Source: Diplolepis rosae
Lineage: Eukaryota; Arthropoda; Insecta; Hymenoptera; Diplolepididae
Direction of reading: 5' to 3'
DNA: 64,000 nucleotides
NCBI GenBank assembly: GCA_030998225.1
Contig: JAPYXD010000484.1
Coordinates: forward strand, 8,370,001 to 8,434,000
Under the pieces are notes generated by a model that saw only the letters and a list, made by a program, of their open reading frames with translations, had not been told where the DNA came from and did not search any database. A program made the translations under genes and the position numbers. Positions 47,301-56,930 of the stretch are shown here, piece after piece; position 1 is the stretch's first letter; every line of letters starts with the position of its first letter.

Positions 47301-49442
47301 TGCATTTTTGTTTTTTTGCTCCGAAAGGACAAGAACCAAGCTTCCATTTCACCCCTCTTAGAAAGTTCTATTGGCTCGTGTTACATTTTTACACGTCCTC
47401 AAAAATGGCCAAAAACACGTTTTTTGGGACTTTTGACTCAATTTTTCTCGAAAACTAGAGCCAATTCTCTATTTCCGTCTCCCGATTCGGATCCTGCAGG
47501 AGAAAACTTATCGAGATCAGTTATCATTGGTCAAGTGACAAAAAAAATGTTCGAAAATGTCGGACAATGTAATTATGATAATCATGATTTTCTACTACTT
47601 ATAACTTTAAACGCGTTTTTAACTGTATTAACTGTATATTTAGAATTACATCGCCCAAGAAAGTATATAGGATATTTTTATTATATTGCATAGTTTATTT
47701 TTTATTAACGATTTTCTGAGGATTTTGACCATTTGACCATTTTCACATCTATCGCTTTAAAAATATTATTTTGTACAGTTAATGACATGTATAATAAAAA
47801 CGCTATTTTCTGATCTCGATTTATTTGATGTTTTTGCTGAAAAAAAGTCCCAAAATATGCCTATTTTTGTCTGTCTCTAAAATGACCTAACCCCTATATA
47901 ATAATTAATTTAATTTGATAATTTTTAATAGAAATACATAATGATTAGTATTAAAATAATGGATTATATTACAGTAAAAACATTTTTTAACAATATTTTT
48001 TAAATATAATTCCATTATGGATCGTGTCTATTTTGTTAGTACTTAACAAATTTTAGATAAATAATCACTCCCTTGTGCATATTGGAAATCTAGAATATAG
48101 GTTAGGTGAGCTTTATGTAAGTTGCTGTCGTTTTGTCTTAGCTGCGCAAAACGATTTTTTATTCATCACTTTTAACAGTAAAACAAGTAAAAAGTAAGAA
48201 ATCGATGGTTTAAAATTACAATAGAAGTTATAAGGTCTCAAGCGTACAATTTTTAAACTCTGTCAAAAATCTCATTATCCTCTTTTCTTTTGACATTAAA
48301 ATATACATACCAACATTGTTATGAAACAGTATAAAAAGTCTCAATAAGCATTTATTCTAGTTTTGTTAAATATTGTGTGTTGTGGATAAAAAATGTTAGA
48401 TACACGCTTAGTTGAATATATTAATAAAGGGTTTTTGATAGGGTGACCGTCCGTCCGGATTTCTCCGGTCATGTCCTCATTTATGGCTTGTGTGAGTTGT
48501 CCCACAGGATTTTTGACTTTGTCCGGGTTTTTGCCCAGATTTTTCAAATGGTAAATTTTTATTTTTTAATCAACTTTTGGATCTTTTTTGCACAAAATTT
48601 TATCATTCAATGACATCTAACGATTTCTTTGTCAATTGGCAAGCCTCAACAACTCAAAAGTAATCTTTCAACTCAATAGATTATTAATTAAAATGCATCA
48701 AGTTTCAGAAATAAAAATATAAGATGTTAAGCATTGATAACATTTGATATAATAGTCACTTTTCTGTCACTTTCTCCTCTTTTTCAAACTTTTCTATCCT
48801 ACTTTGTCTTCATTTTCCAAACCTTTCTGTCCTACTTTTCGAAAATCGATTATGGTCACCCTAGTTTTTGATACTCTTAAAATTATAAAAATTATTTTTT
48901 TATTTTACCTGTTTGCTATCCACGATGGGATACACAATCCACCATACACAAGTGAACAAGCACAAAGCAAGGTATACTTTGGAATTTGCTTCCGCAGTAA
49001 CGTTAGAATTTTTCAGCACTAGTAGATGTTCCTGACTGCGAGGCTCAAAGATAGGATCGTGCAATCTTTCAAAAAATTTTCCTATTTTCTTCCGATGTAG
49101 AAGAAACAAGAATAATTTGGTTGCATATCCAACACATGTCAAAGTGAAGAAGGAACTCTCGATCAACTTATGTAAATTGTTTCGCATGAAGTATATGTTG
49201 ATAATTTGTGTTGAAAAGAGAGAAGTAATGTATATTGATTGGTAGAGAAAACCATACATATTGTAAATAATACTGAAAGTTTAAAAAATCAGATTTCATA
49301 TAATAAAACTAAGCTTAAATACTTTGAAGGGTTATAATAACTTTAAAACTGGATGTTTTACTGCTGAAGGCCATAACCCAAATATAGTGAAGGTTCCAAG
49401 AGCCGTAACAAAAGCTTCTTCTGGATTAAAGACGTATTCCAT
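35320..49442 (-). CDS. Odorant receptor OR3 (7tm_6 family), complete
   Basis: Seven exons were read with GT-AG borders and continuous phase: 49342-49442 (ATG at 49442), 48909-49272, 36601-37058, 36052-36151, 35812-35916, 35497-35655 and 35320-35376 (TAG). They give 447 aa with no stop. Exons 1, 2, 4, 5 and 6 have exactly the same lengths as in OR1 and OR2. Exon 3 is longer by about 20 codons in its middle, between the MVGQIEILK motif and the exon end. Shared landmarks are [30 protein letters not shown] and the terminal AYSFYILLK. Intron 2 is 11.85 kb of mobile DNA, while intron 6 is only 120 bp. Such a long intron may affect expression, which is not testable here. It is the diverged older member of the cluster. 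Confidence 0.9.
37360..38445. repeat. Repeat Y, with internal direct repeats
   Basis: CACTGAAAATGTGAATAGTC and GTATCGAGATATTACCACAT match, in reverse, 44740-44840, and match 55690-55745 in part. The far end (CACTGGTGGTGTTGCTTCCA) matches 44595-44615 reversed. Inside, about 90 bp (TTAGGACTTAAGGTGACAT onward) is directly repeated at 37496 and 37890. The two repeats are separated by an inverted pair around GCATCTTGCATGTGCCAGGA. No gene is present. Confidence 0.5.
38743..39194. repeat. TTACGTGCC repeat family, copy 2 (uninterrupted)
   Basis: Inverted tips TTACGTGCCTAGGCGC and, reversed, TTACGTGCCTCTGGCGCG bound it. It matches 8277-8643 plus 14151-14195 and 58001-58410. It lacks the long stem-loop of the other two copies. 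GTGCTAACGCTGTACG at about 39010 is the empty version of the P-element target. Confidence 0.65.
39195..39471 (+). mobile_element. GC-rich segment with Helitron-like 3' end
   Basis: The 3' edge has a hairpin GGGGGCGAAGTCCCC directly before CTAG and then T, which matches the hairpin-CTRR|T ending of Helitrons. Helitrons usually have about 10 bp between hairpin and CTRR, so the fit is imperfect. Another self-complementary stretch, GCGAAGCGTGTTCGCG, precedes it. A 5' TC end was not located. The open frames here show no family. Confidence 0.35.
39834..39904 (-). tRNA. tRNA-like sequence in array unit 1 (possible SINE head)
   Basis: The 71 nt fold as a cloverleaf: acceptor GCCTGTG with CGCAGTC (one mismatch and one wobble), D arm GCTC/GAGC, T arm CTGGG/CCCAG. 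Box A-like TAGCTCAGTGG and box B-like GGCTCGAATCC are present. The anticodon loop CCGGCAA would give GGC (Ala) but has C where U33 is universal, and the anticodon stem has a mismatch. A tRNA-derived repeat is more likely than a working tRNA. Confidence 0.4.
40173..40243 (-). tRNA. tRNA-like sequence in array unit 2
   Basis: Same sequence as in unit 1, displaced by 339 bp. The same reservations apply. Confidence 0.4.
40700..40770 (+). tRNA. tRNA-like sequence in the inverted unit
   Basis: Same 71-nt sequence on the opposite strand. A truncated fourth copy (T arm and 3' half only) lies at 40512-40549 on the minus strand, ending at the inversion point. Confidence 0.4.
41280..44130. mobile_element. 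Large inverted-repeat element carrying a mariner relic
   Basis: The outer arms mirror each other: TCTGCATTCATTTCTATTTA near 41402 versus TAAATAGAAATGAATGCAG near 43999, and ATCAATATATTAGTTATTTA near 41478 versus TAAATAACTGATATATTGAT. The inner arms (41796-41950 and 43742-43905) are rich in AGTATCTAGATACT-type words. Between them lie a mariner relic and unassigned AT-rich DNA. Confidence 0.5.
42000..42835 (-). pseudogene. Highly decayed mariner transposase
   Basis: Read on the minus strand from 42835: SGRPSDATIPEKIEKI, DDRKLKVREIEH, SMFKRNPKEFLHGFV and, near 42110, LEDIAGKRFYSN. The order is that of a mariner, but stops and shifts occur every few dozen codons and the first catalytic Asp region is unreadable. 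Confidence 0.55.
44138..44551 (-). mobile_element. Deleted mariner with CAGGTGTACAAATAAG ends
   Basis: Ends CAGGTGCACAAATAAGTTTT and, reversed, CAGGTGTACAAATAAGTTTC bound 414 bp. A minus frame from 44455 keeps only the first helix-turn-helix end and linker (CHEWFQNFKNGEFDIED, SGRPKVYEDVELEAF). The catalytic domain is deleted. The mariner at 54570-55590 ends with a similar GGTGTACAACTTTG. Confidence 0.65.
44570..44845. repeat. Repeat Y, inverted copy
   Basis: Reverse-complement match to both ends of 37360-38445. No gene is present. 44846-45300 shows nothing recognisable. Confidence 0.5.
45510..46547 (-). pseudogene. Nearly intact mariner transposase with one visible stop
   Basis: From the ATG at 46547 the frame runs 346 codons, the normal length, broken only by TAG at codon 68 (46344-46346), right after EERPG. 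The deleted sibling at 19600-20076 has Gln here. Helix-turn-helix: HYFNMKK to WFARFKS, then GVTQAAISKCLK. Catalytic triad: TDDEKWIHY, FHHDNAPPH and LAPSDYHLF, with 34 residues between the second and third Asp (DD34D, mariner). The right end reversed reads TTGGATCTATAACTTTATTC next to TA at 46720; the left end is eroded into a TA-rich tract near 45445. It is the youngest-looking transposase in the window. Confidence 0.85.
46748..47567. mobile_element. Fold-back repeat with long arms
   Basis: Arms of about 330 bp mirror each other around 47150: ATTTTTACACGTCCTCAAAA versus its reverse near 46905, GCTTGGTTCTTGTCCTTTCG versus CGAAAGGACAAGAACCAAGC, and GACATGGATTTTGCC-type tips. The open frame at 47130-47693 is a translation of one arm, not a gene. 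Confidence 0.65.
47897..48438. other. No feature recognised (OR3 intron 2)
   Basis: AT-rich DNA without a coding frame or a repeat match. Confidence 0.4.
48439..48863. mobile_element. hAT-type non-autonomous element
   Basis: Ends TAGGGTGACC and GGTCACCCTA are perfect inverted repeats. They are flanked by a perfect 8-bp direct repeat, GTTTTTGA, at 48431-48438 and 48864-48871. An 8-bp duplication with such ends fits hAT. At 425 bp it encodes nothing. It lies 45 bp from OR3 exon 2. Confidence 0.75.
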
Positions 49443-50252
49443 TATTTCTAGTATATATACAATTTACTTCTTGTTCTTATAGTTGTTTCTTGAAGATACC
49501 TTATTATGTAGATAGTTGTGCAGTCTTCCAATTGATTGCCATATTTTAACAGAACGAATTGATCCGTGTATTGTGGATGCATGAAAAAATAATGACAATT
49601 GTTGGCACGCCCATAAAGTTACAGACCTTAGAATCGGAAAACCGCTTCAGTAATTTAAGCATAATACTCCCTTTTATCGATCCACGAAGCCAATTTCGAT
49701 CAGATTTTCTCGTATCTCTCTCATTTCTTCTATGTATGTTATTTATACTATTGAATACTCCCTTGATTTCTGCGAATAATTCTTTAAAGGTTCTACCACA
49801 ATTTAATGAACCAAATACATACAAGTAATTTTTAGCAAAATTAATCAAACATCAGTAGATTTGATAATTAATTCTATTGACCTTAATAAAATAAATATTT
49901 CAAAAATTCCATCTGAGTTGATGGCAGTTTGATTAAATGTCAATCTCTTTATAGAATATAATTCTGTTTGCAGGTGAGTCTCGATCCTGTATTTTCGTGT
50001 TTCAATTACTCGCAGTAAGTACAAGATATCAAAAATAGATTATTATTACCATCTAATTTATCAATCAAATTTACAAGCTCTAATTTTTTCGATGAAAATT
50101 AAATTAATTACTTTAATACTTTACAATTTTATGTGGGAATAAGTTTTAAAGGAAGAAAATCAGAGTTATGTATTTATCATATATGTAATTCGTAGGCATC
50201 ATAAAATATTCCAATCACGCATGTTTTCATATTTTATTTAAAGAATAACTGT
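49443..50252. other. OR3 upstream region, no gene recognised
   Basis: No fourth receptor exon or other frame is found. The OR3 promoter should be here, but I cannot point to a specific site. Confidence 0.4.
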
Positions 50253-50254
50253 TA

Positions 50255-51300
50255 CACGTAGAAAAATAGTTCGAGAAATTTTGCTCAACGTTTAAGTTAA
50301 GTTGGGACATATGTGACGTGATCCGAGAAAAGGGACCTTCGAGGCAAAAGTGAAATTTCACACGACGAGTGATTGAAGAAATCTCGAGCTCGAGGCGACG
50401 GAGCGGATGACAAGTCTAAGTGGGGGATTCCGACCCCCACTTCTTACAGTTCCCCTGCGTTTTTCGACTCTCCTTTTTTATACTCCTCGTCAGGATTCAT
50501 TTTTTCAATAATGTCTTTCGTCATAACCTGGTCACAAACACGAGTCACAAGCAAGCATGTTGATTCTGCGGAGCATAGAGCTCCGCGCAAGGGTCGCGGC
50601 GAGTAGTGGGGGAAGTGGTTGGAGAAGAAAAGGGGTAGAGGCGTCGAGCTGCCGATTCGCACGCGTTTGCAGACTCTTATTTAATAATTTATATCTTTTA
50701 AAATAATACAGATACAACATTTCTGATTGCACCTCCAGAAAGATCAGTTCAAGAACTTAAAGAATCAATCATAATCCTGAAATCTATTTTTTGCCTCGAA
50801 GGTCCCTTTTCTCGGATCGCGTCACATATGGACAAGTTGAAGATTATTTACTATTGTAATAATTTGTGACGTACATTTTGAAACTTTATTCTACATTTTT
50901 TACTCAACTTTATAAGTTTTTTCAAAACATGGTTACATGGTTTTTACATTCTCATTATAAATGAGGAGGTATTAGTTTTATGTGAAAAATGACTTGAAAT
51001 TTTCATCAAATTTTTTATAACTTGAAAAATTGGAATATCTCAAGAAATACGCATCCTATGAAAACAGTGTCAGTAATAAAAACTTTTAATTTTGTAGGGG
51101 GAAAAGCGATGTTCCATTAAAAGATACGTAAATTTTATTTGAAGTTTTTTTTTTTATTCGCGACAAATGGCGCTACAATGGCGAAAAATAATTATTGCAT
51201 GGGCATAATAATTAATATAATTATAATAATTATTAAATATATAATATAGAAATATACTAACTCAATCTAGTTCTTCTATTTCACAGTTTGGTAAATTTTA
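50255..51300. mobile_element. Truncated copy of the 7.5 kb CACGG element
   Basis: CACGTAGAAAAATAGTTCGA, then TTTTGCTCAAC and GGGACATATGGACAAGTTG (split by an insertion), match 7670-7800. No right end was found. The right limit is approximate. Confidence 0.5.
50313..50825. mobile_element. GTGACG element, larger copy
   Basis: Tips GTGACGTGATCCGAGAAAAG and, reversed, GTGACGCGATCCGAGAAAAG are followed by GGACCTTCGAGGCAAAA on both sides. ATAT flanks both ends, and the paralogous empty site at about 7722 (GGGACATATGGACAAG) has it once, indicating a 4-bp target duplication. The interior is GC-richer than its surroundings; its open frames show no family. Confidence 0.7.
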
Positions 51301-52604
51301 CGGACTGGAAACCGTAATTTCCATGGTTAAAGAATTATGAAAATTTATTTTAGAAAAACTATAAATTTCCCTGACGCGTCTTGTAAGAAATATCGTACTA
51401 TTTTATATTTTCTCTCAATGAAATTCGTAATATTCGAATAAAAGCTTTACTGCACAGTTCAGTAATTATATTGGAACTGTTCGAGTTATTTCACTGAAAA
51501 ATCATTGAAAATCTGCCGAATTTTTTTCATATCCTCAATTTCTGAACAATTCGAGAATTCTTCAAGAATAAATTTTTTCCTTGTAGATTCCTCGGAATTG
51601 AAAGCATTAGTATATATTTGATTAATGGGGACTCGTGATTTTGTTCTGGACTTTCGCCGATTTTGACGAGGAGTCCCATAAGACTACATGTTAAACTGAC
51701 ACTTTTTCGGTAGCGAATTTTTCGTAAATGACATCGTCAAGCATACTATAGTATTTTTTTTCCGAATGAATCTAGAATGTTTTATTTAGATAATCTCTAA
51801 GTTTCAAAGCCGTCAGTCATTTTTTTATAAACGCCGAAGTCACCTTAAACAGACGTTCAAAGTAGCATTTCTCACGCACTTATAAAAAAATGAATAACCA
51901 TTTTTACAAATCACAAAAAAACACAAGTGATAAAAAATATGTGATGAATAAATTTTACAAAGTTTGGAATAAATACGTTGAATTATTCAGGATCTAGACA
52001 TTCTATTGATTTTTCAAGGAATTCATTTTTATGTATTTATTGTACTCATTGCGATTACTCTTTCTGAAATTATTGATCAGACTTCAAAATAGTAATCATT
52101 CTTCATATTTGGCAGTTTTTCAAATGATAATTAAGCTTACTGTAGCGTAACAACATAATAAAGAAACCAGAACCTCATTTCAGATGAATAATATTGTAAA
52201 AATTTATCCTTCAAAAATACTGGAATATTTAATTTTGTCATTCGTAAAAACTCCTTTCTTGAATTTTGCTCCTTGTGAATATCTTTTGATTTTCTATTTT
52301 AATTTTTCAATTAATTCATCATTTGTTTGACCTTTTCCTTGTTCTTCCTTGCAGTCTCTTTCTCATTTTGTTCTCAATAGGAAGCTCTTGTGGCTTTTAG
52401 TCAAGAATATGAATGAAAAGTACACCATGATGATGAAACGTGTTTACAGACTGGAGAAGACCATCGGCGTTGTTTGTGTTTCTTGCTTAGATTGCTAGTT
52501 AAGTCTTGAAAATGAGACTTTTTATCCTCTTCCTATTGTCTTTGTTTCAAATGCATATCAAATTTAACGTCAAAAGTTGTGATTAAAGTCTTTGCTCATA
52601 TTCC
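51301..52604. other. No feature recognised
   Basis: About 1.3 kb of AT-rich DNA. No frame, inverted repeat or match elsewhere in the window was noticed. Confidence 0.4.
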
Positions 52605-52800
52605 TTCCCAGGTGGAGATTTACAACTTTACTGGCGCGGTACCACGCTAGTACCGCCGCGGTACTGATATAAAGCTGTTAATAATACTGGCATGGTACTG
52701 ATTTAAACCCCAATGATAAGTCAGCTGGAAGCTAACAGTCAGTACTCGGTTGGTCTTGGAGGCCGGTATTGGACCATTACTTAACCGCATCATTATTTAA
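52605..52800. mobile_element. Element end with GGTACCGCGGTAC-type motif
   Basis: It starts TTCCCAGGTGGAGATTTA, like the ends of the other motif-filled elements. GGTACCACGCTAGTACC, GCGGTACTG, CATGGTACTG and CAGTACTCGG follow. No matching right end was found. Confidence 0.4.
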
Positions 52801-53399
52801 AAAAATATCAATTAAGTGCAAGTGCGAGGACAAGATATAGTGTTGATTTAATTACCGTTAATACATACAATTTGAACGGTTGGATACGAAATAAATTTTT
52901 TCTCATGCATGCACAGAAATGGCCACTTTTCTGCCTGAAACGCGGGAAGAAAATCCCCTTTTTGGGGTAAACACGGAAAAATTCCCAAACCTGTGAAAAG
53001 CTGCCTCAATAATTAAGGAACAACATTGTCGCTGAAAGTTTTCCACAGCACTAACAGTTCGAAAATTTTTCCTCTTGGAAGAGGGAATAACATGGTTTTA
53101 ACTTTCAATAAAAATATTATTAATAAATTATAAATTTTTTACCACTTTAATTATCGTGTAGAAATCGCTGAAGCATCACGAGTAGATTGACACCAATAAC
53201 TATTAATTTCACTAATAATTTAACCAATTTTCGTCGAGTTGTGCTTGGTAAAGCATGGTTTTTCTAGTGTGATAAATCTATTGATTTTATTTTTTATTGT
53301 CAAAAGTATAAACTTTACAAAAAAAATTTCAATATAACCTCGGTTTGATTTTAAGAGTTCTATAATACTATATTTTTTATTTATGTGATTTTGGACTTT
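52801..53399. other. No feature recognised
   Basis: AT-rich DNA without a gene or a clear repeat. Confidence 0.35.
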
Positions 53400-54060
53400 T
53401 AGTTTTTACTCGTGACGTTACAACGTGTCCAATGGTTTTTACGAGTTTTCGAGCGCTCGACCGATTATTGCATCCGGGCGCTCAATTGGTGCAAAATTGT
53501 CAAAATGTTCGATTCCATGATCGATGATGATTCCGTGTGATAAAACCTACCTTTCCACACTAGTGACGAGACAGTTTGGAAATATTAGAATTCCAACCTC
53601 AATTGTTAGTTAACCGTGTTCTGCATAAGAGAAATGCCACGTAGTTCTTAATATCGTGGTTGCATCAATGGATCATGAAACCGATCATTTTTCCTCCTTC
53701 GCTCCAGGGCCCGAAATCGCATTCCCCTTTGCGGTATGCAAAGGAAATAGTATGTTGATAGTATAGTTTGATCAAAAAATGTTATCAGGATAATTGGTAG
53801 AAATTTATGAGCACTGTTAGAAACCAATATTGCAATTTTTTATTCTTTCAAAAACGCCAAAAATTCTTTTATTTTCACAATTGTGGTCGGATATGGCTGG
53901 TTAAAAAACCTTTTCTTACTTTTTGGGCTCTGATAAAGTAGGCAAAAGGTCAATTCAATCCGATAACTCTATCGAGAGTTATTGCACTTTCGTAAAAACT
54001 GTTTTTTAAACTCAGGGGATCTCAAAACGTAGAGATTTGATGAAAATCTCGAATGTAATT
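53400..54060. repeat. Old repeat X, second copy
   Basis: It shares stretches with 7540-7669 and 15150-16290, partly in reverse (e.g. GTTTGGAAATATTAGAATTC; CGATCATTTTTCCTCCTTCG; TTTTTGGGCTCTGA near 53920 versus TTTTGGGGCCCTGA near 16122). Its region near 53605 is the uninterrupted target of the 7.5 kb element. Confidence 0.5.
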
Positions 54061-54569
54061 TTTCATGAGGGAATGTAAAAAGGATATATAAGGTAGAAAA
54101 GTCATTCATCAGTGTATTCATGATTAAAATGAATTTTCACTTCAAAATAACATTTTGAAGTTAAGTTTCACGAATCACAGTCAGATAGAAAAAAATTAAT
54201 TAAATCAGATTAATCAAGCCGCAGTGAAAACATTATTTTAAAATAAAAATGAATTCCGATCATAGTAAAATGAATGGATTAATTATGTTTCATCACAATT
54301 GGAGTTTTTTGAGTGAAAAATATTCTTCCCCACTTTACACCATTTCGTTATACGTACAAAAATACTTTGTACAGCTAACAATTATTTTATCAGGTGACCA
54401 AAAACGTTTTGTCCTGGAAACAAAATAATTTCCATTCGGCCAGCAAGAAATTTTGTTAGGGGAATAAAAATAACCAAGAAAAAATGTAATTGGTCCAAAA
54501 AACTGTTTTGTTATAGAAAAACCAACAAAACTTTTGTCGGTCATACCAAATCGTTTTCTCAGTGTGATG
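54061..54569. other. No gene recognised
   Basis: AT-rich DNA. The 79-codon minus frame at 54335-54574 has repeated 'FGPI/F..N..' phrases, most likely from another short motif repeat (AAACGTTTTG, AAACTTTTG). Confidence 0.35.
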
Positions 54570-55590
54570 TACAAAAGTTCCTTAAGGCTAAAAAGTTACG
54601 TGATGTGTATGGTGAGAAAGACTTAAAAGAAAACAGTGTCGAAATTGGTTTCATCAATTCCGTTCTGGGGATTTTTCACTGAAAGATGAGCAACGTTCAG
54701 GTCGGCCAAATGAAGTTGATGATGACCAAATTAAAGCCATAATCGAATCGGATCGTCATGTAACTGTGCGAGAGATTTAAGAAATGTAAAAAATAGCAAA
54801 ATCAATAATCGACCGACATATACTACGTCTTGGAATCGTTAAAAAACTTGATATTTGGATTCCATATGAATTGGAAGAAATTCATTTAAAAAAACGCATC
54901 AACGCTTGTGATCTTTTGCATCTTAAACGCAATGAATTCGGTTCTTTTTTAAACGAATTATCACTGGTGATGAAAAATGGATTGTTTAGAATAACGTCGT
55001 TCGAAAACGATCATGGTCCAAGCGTGATGAATTACCACAAACAACATCGAATCGTATTTTTTGAGTTTCTTCCAAGAAACCAAATGATTAATTCGGATGT
55101 CTACTGTCGTTAACTGAACAAATTGAACGCAGCGGTCAAAGAAAAACGGACAGGATTGGTCAATCGTAAATGTGTAATTTTTCACCATGACAACGCCACA
55201 CCACACACATCCTTAGCCACTCGAAAAAAATTGAGGCTTTGTTGGGAAGTGATGTTACATCCAACATATAGCCCTGACCTTGCACCACCAGATTACTATT
55301 TATTTCAATCTTTGTAGAACTCCTTGAATGGTAAAACTTTCAATGATGATGAAGCTGTGAAATCGCACTTTTCGCTTTTCGCAAATGACGAGAATTTGGC
55401 TCGAAAACTGACATCTTCGATCAAGAATAAATTTGTGATGCAAACACAAATTCACTAATCTGGTGATGTCGTTATGCTGACAGATGTCCAAGCTTACTGT
55501 GCGATATTTTTGATCTGCCTATTTCGACCAGTACTTACCACTGCAGCTATCTATCGAAGATTGGCGGAAGCAAAGTTGTACACCTAATAG
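54570..55590 (+). pseudogene. Mariner transposase relic
   Basis: Fragments in order: SGRPNEVDDDQIKAIIESDRHVTVREI (read in two parts near 54700-54780), HLKKRINACDLLHLKRN near 54890, FEFLPRNQMINSDVYCR near 55060, FHHDNATPHTSLATRKK near 55180 and YSPDLAPPDYYLFQSL near 55270. The stretch with the first catalytic Asp is shifted and partly deleted, and stops occur at about 54778, 55111 and 55315. The right end reads GGTGTACAACTTTG reversed. Confidence 0.75.
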
Positions 55591-55664
55591 TATTAATAAT
55601 TAATTATTAATCGATTACTGTTGCTAAAATATTTACGAAATTATACATATACCTCAAAAGTCAA

Positions 55665-55800
55665 GTCAAGTCGGAAAACTATCTATTGAAAAGCAGATAC
55701 TGAAAATGTAAATTTATATAATTTATAGTATCGAAATATTACCACGTATCTGAAAAGAATCTAAATATAAAAAATATCACTAGACAGTAACATTTAATAC
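55665..55800. repeat. Repeat Y fragment
   Basis: GCAGATACTGAAAATG, then ATAGTATCGAAATATTACCA and AGACAGTAACATTTAATA, match 37375-37480. Confidence 0.5.
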
Positions 55801-56411
55801 TCGTTTTATACATGGAGATAAAAATCTAACTATTATAGTAAGCTGATCTCTTCCAATTAAAGGGCCGAACTTAATGTGCAATATTGGTATCAACTCATGA
55901 ATTTTTAGCATGGTATGTCTTATACTATAAAGGATTCTAGCGCATACCATTATTGCTAGTTTCATATGCTGTCAGAGCAATGTTCTTTACAAAAATAGCT
56001 CGAAATTCGCCTTGCTATCGTTGCAAAAATCTCATCCTATTTCAGCAAGATTTCTCTTGTAACCGAGATTAAGGGACACCAATATTATTAATTTTCATAC
56101 TTGTGTATCCTATATCATTTTCTACCCTATTCCCTATTAATTTATTCTTTATTCTATTTTTATGTTTAAATATATAATCAGACATGATTATAATATTGTG
56201 ATGCTGTCATATGATTTGAGAATGCTTTAAAATTTACAAATTAATTTCTATTTAACCTCTTATTTTATTTTCTACAGAAAACAATTGGAGTTCAATTCGA
56301 ATTCATACAATTTCATTCATTTTTTAGTCGTGACTCCGTGAAGCTTCATTATTGTGCTGTTAACGCATAAGATGTTACACTGATTTGAGTGAAGTAAAGT
56401 TTTTTGTAAAA
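55801..56411. other. No feature recognised
   Basis: AT-rich DNA. No gene frame or repeat match was noticed. Confidence 0.35.
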
Positions 56412-56930
56412 ATGAACAAAATCGAGCAACGCGCTGTCATCAAGTATCTACATAAAAAAGGCTTAAGACGAAACAGATCCACGAAGAAATGGAGGAAACT
56501 TGAGGACAATCGTCTCCATCATATACTATGGTAAAAAGGTGGGGAGCTGGGTTCAAACGTAGTCAAAAGAGTATTGAAGATGATCCTCGAAGTGAATGGC
56601 CTTCGACGTCGTTGACGTCGAAGGTATCTGTTTTCTGAAATTCGAAGAGTGTCATTCTGGTGGATTATCTCGAAAAGGGTAAAACAGTAAACTGGGTTTA
56701 CTGCTCGACTCTTTTACACCATTTGTGTCCAGAAAGCGAGGGGAAATGTCCAAACATGCTGAGAAAACATTTTGTTCTACTAAGACAACACACGTGTTCA
56801 CGCATACATAATTGTGAATTTTAATGAACTGCTTCCTTATCCTGATTATTCTCTTGATTTGCCTTTAAATAAGGCTATGAACAAATGTGCCTTGAAGTAC
56901 TGCGGATTTTGATAGCAGTATATCTCACAT
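56412..56930 (+). pseudogene. Short mariner relic (MNKIEQRAVIKYL type)
   Basis: It opens MNKIEQRAVIKYLHKKGL. Pieces VDYLEKGKTVNWVYCSTLLHH (over two frames near 56670), an ILFY.DNTRVHA second catalytic motif near 56770 and YPDYSLDLPLNK near 56840 follow. The Gly-Arg-Pro linker and first catalytic Asp are deleted. Confidence 0.6.

Larger units (their letters stand above)
45302..47896. mobile_element. Element with GGGGTTAGG ends, hosting a mariner and a fold-back
   Basis: The left end GGGGTTAGGCCACTCTAGAG and the right end reversed, GGGGTTAGGTCATTTTAGAG, remain similar for about 100 bp (AGGCATATTTTG, TTTTTTTTCAGC). A nearly complete mariner (to 46719) and a fold-back (46748-47567) lie within it. 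Confidence 0.6.

Noticed and set aside
47130..47693. 187-codon plus frame
   Set aside because: It is one arm of the fold-back at 46748-47567; the other arm encodes similar phrases in the opposite direction.
50373..50606. 77-codon frame in a GC-rich stretch
   Set aside because: Interior of the GTGACG element; no recognisable domain and several competing frames.
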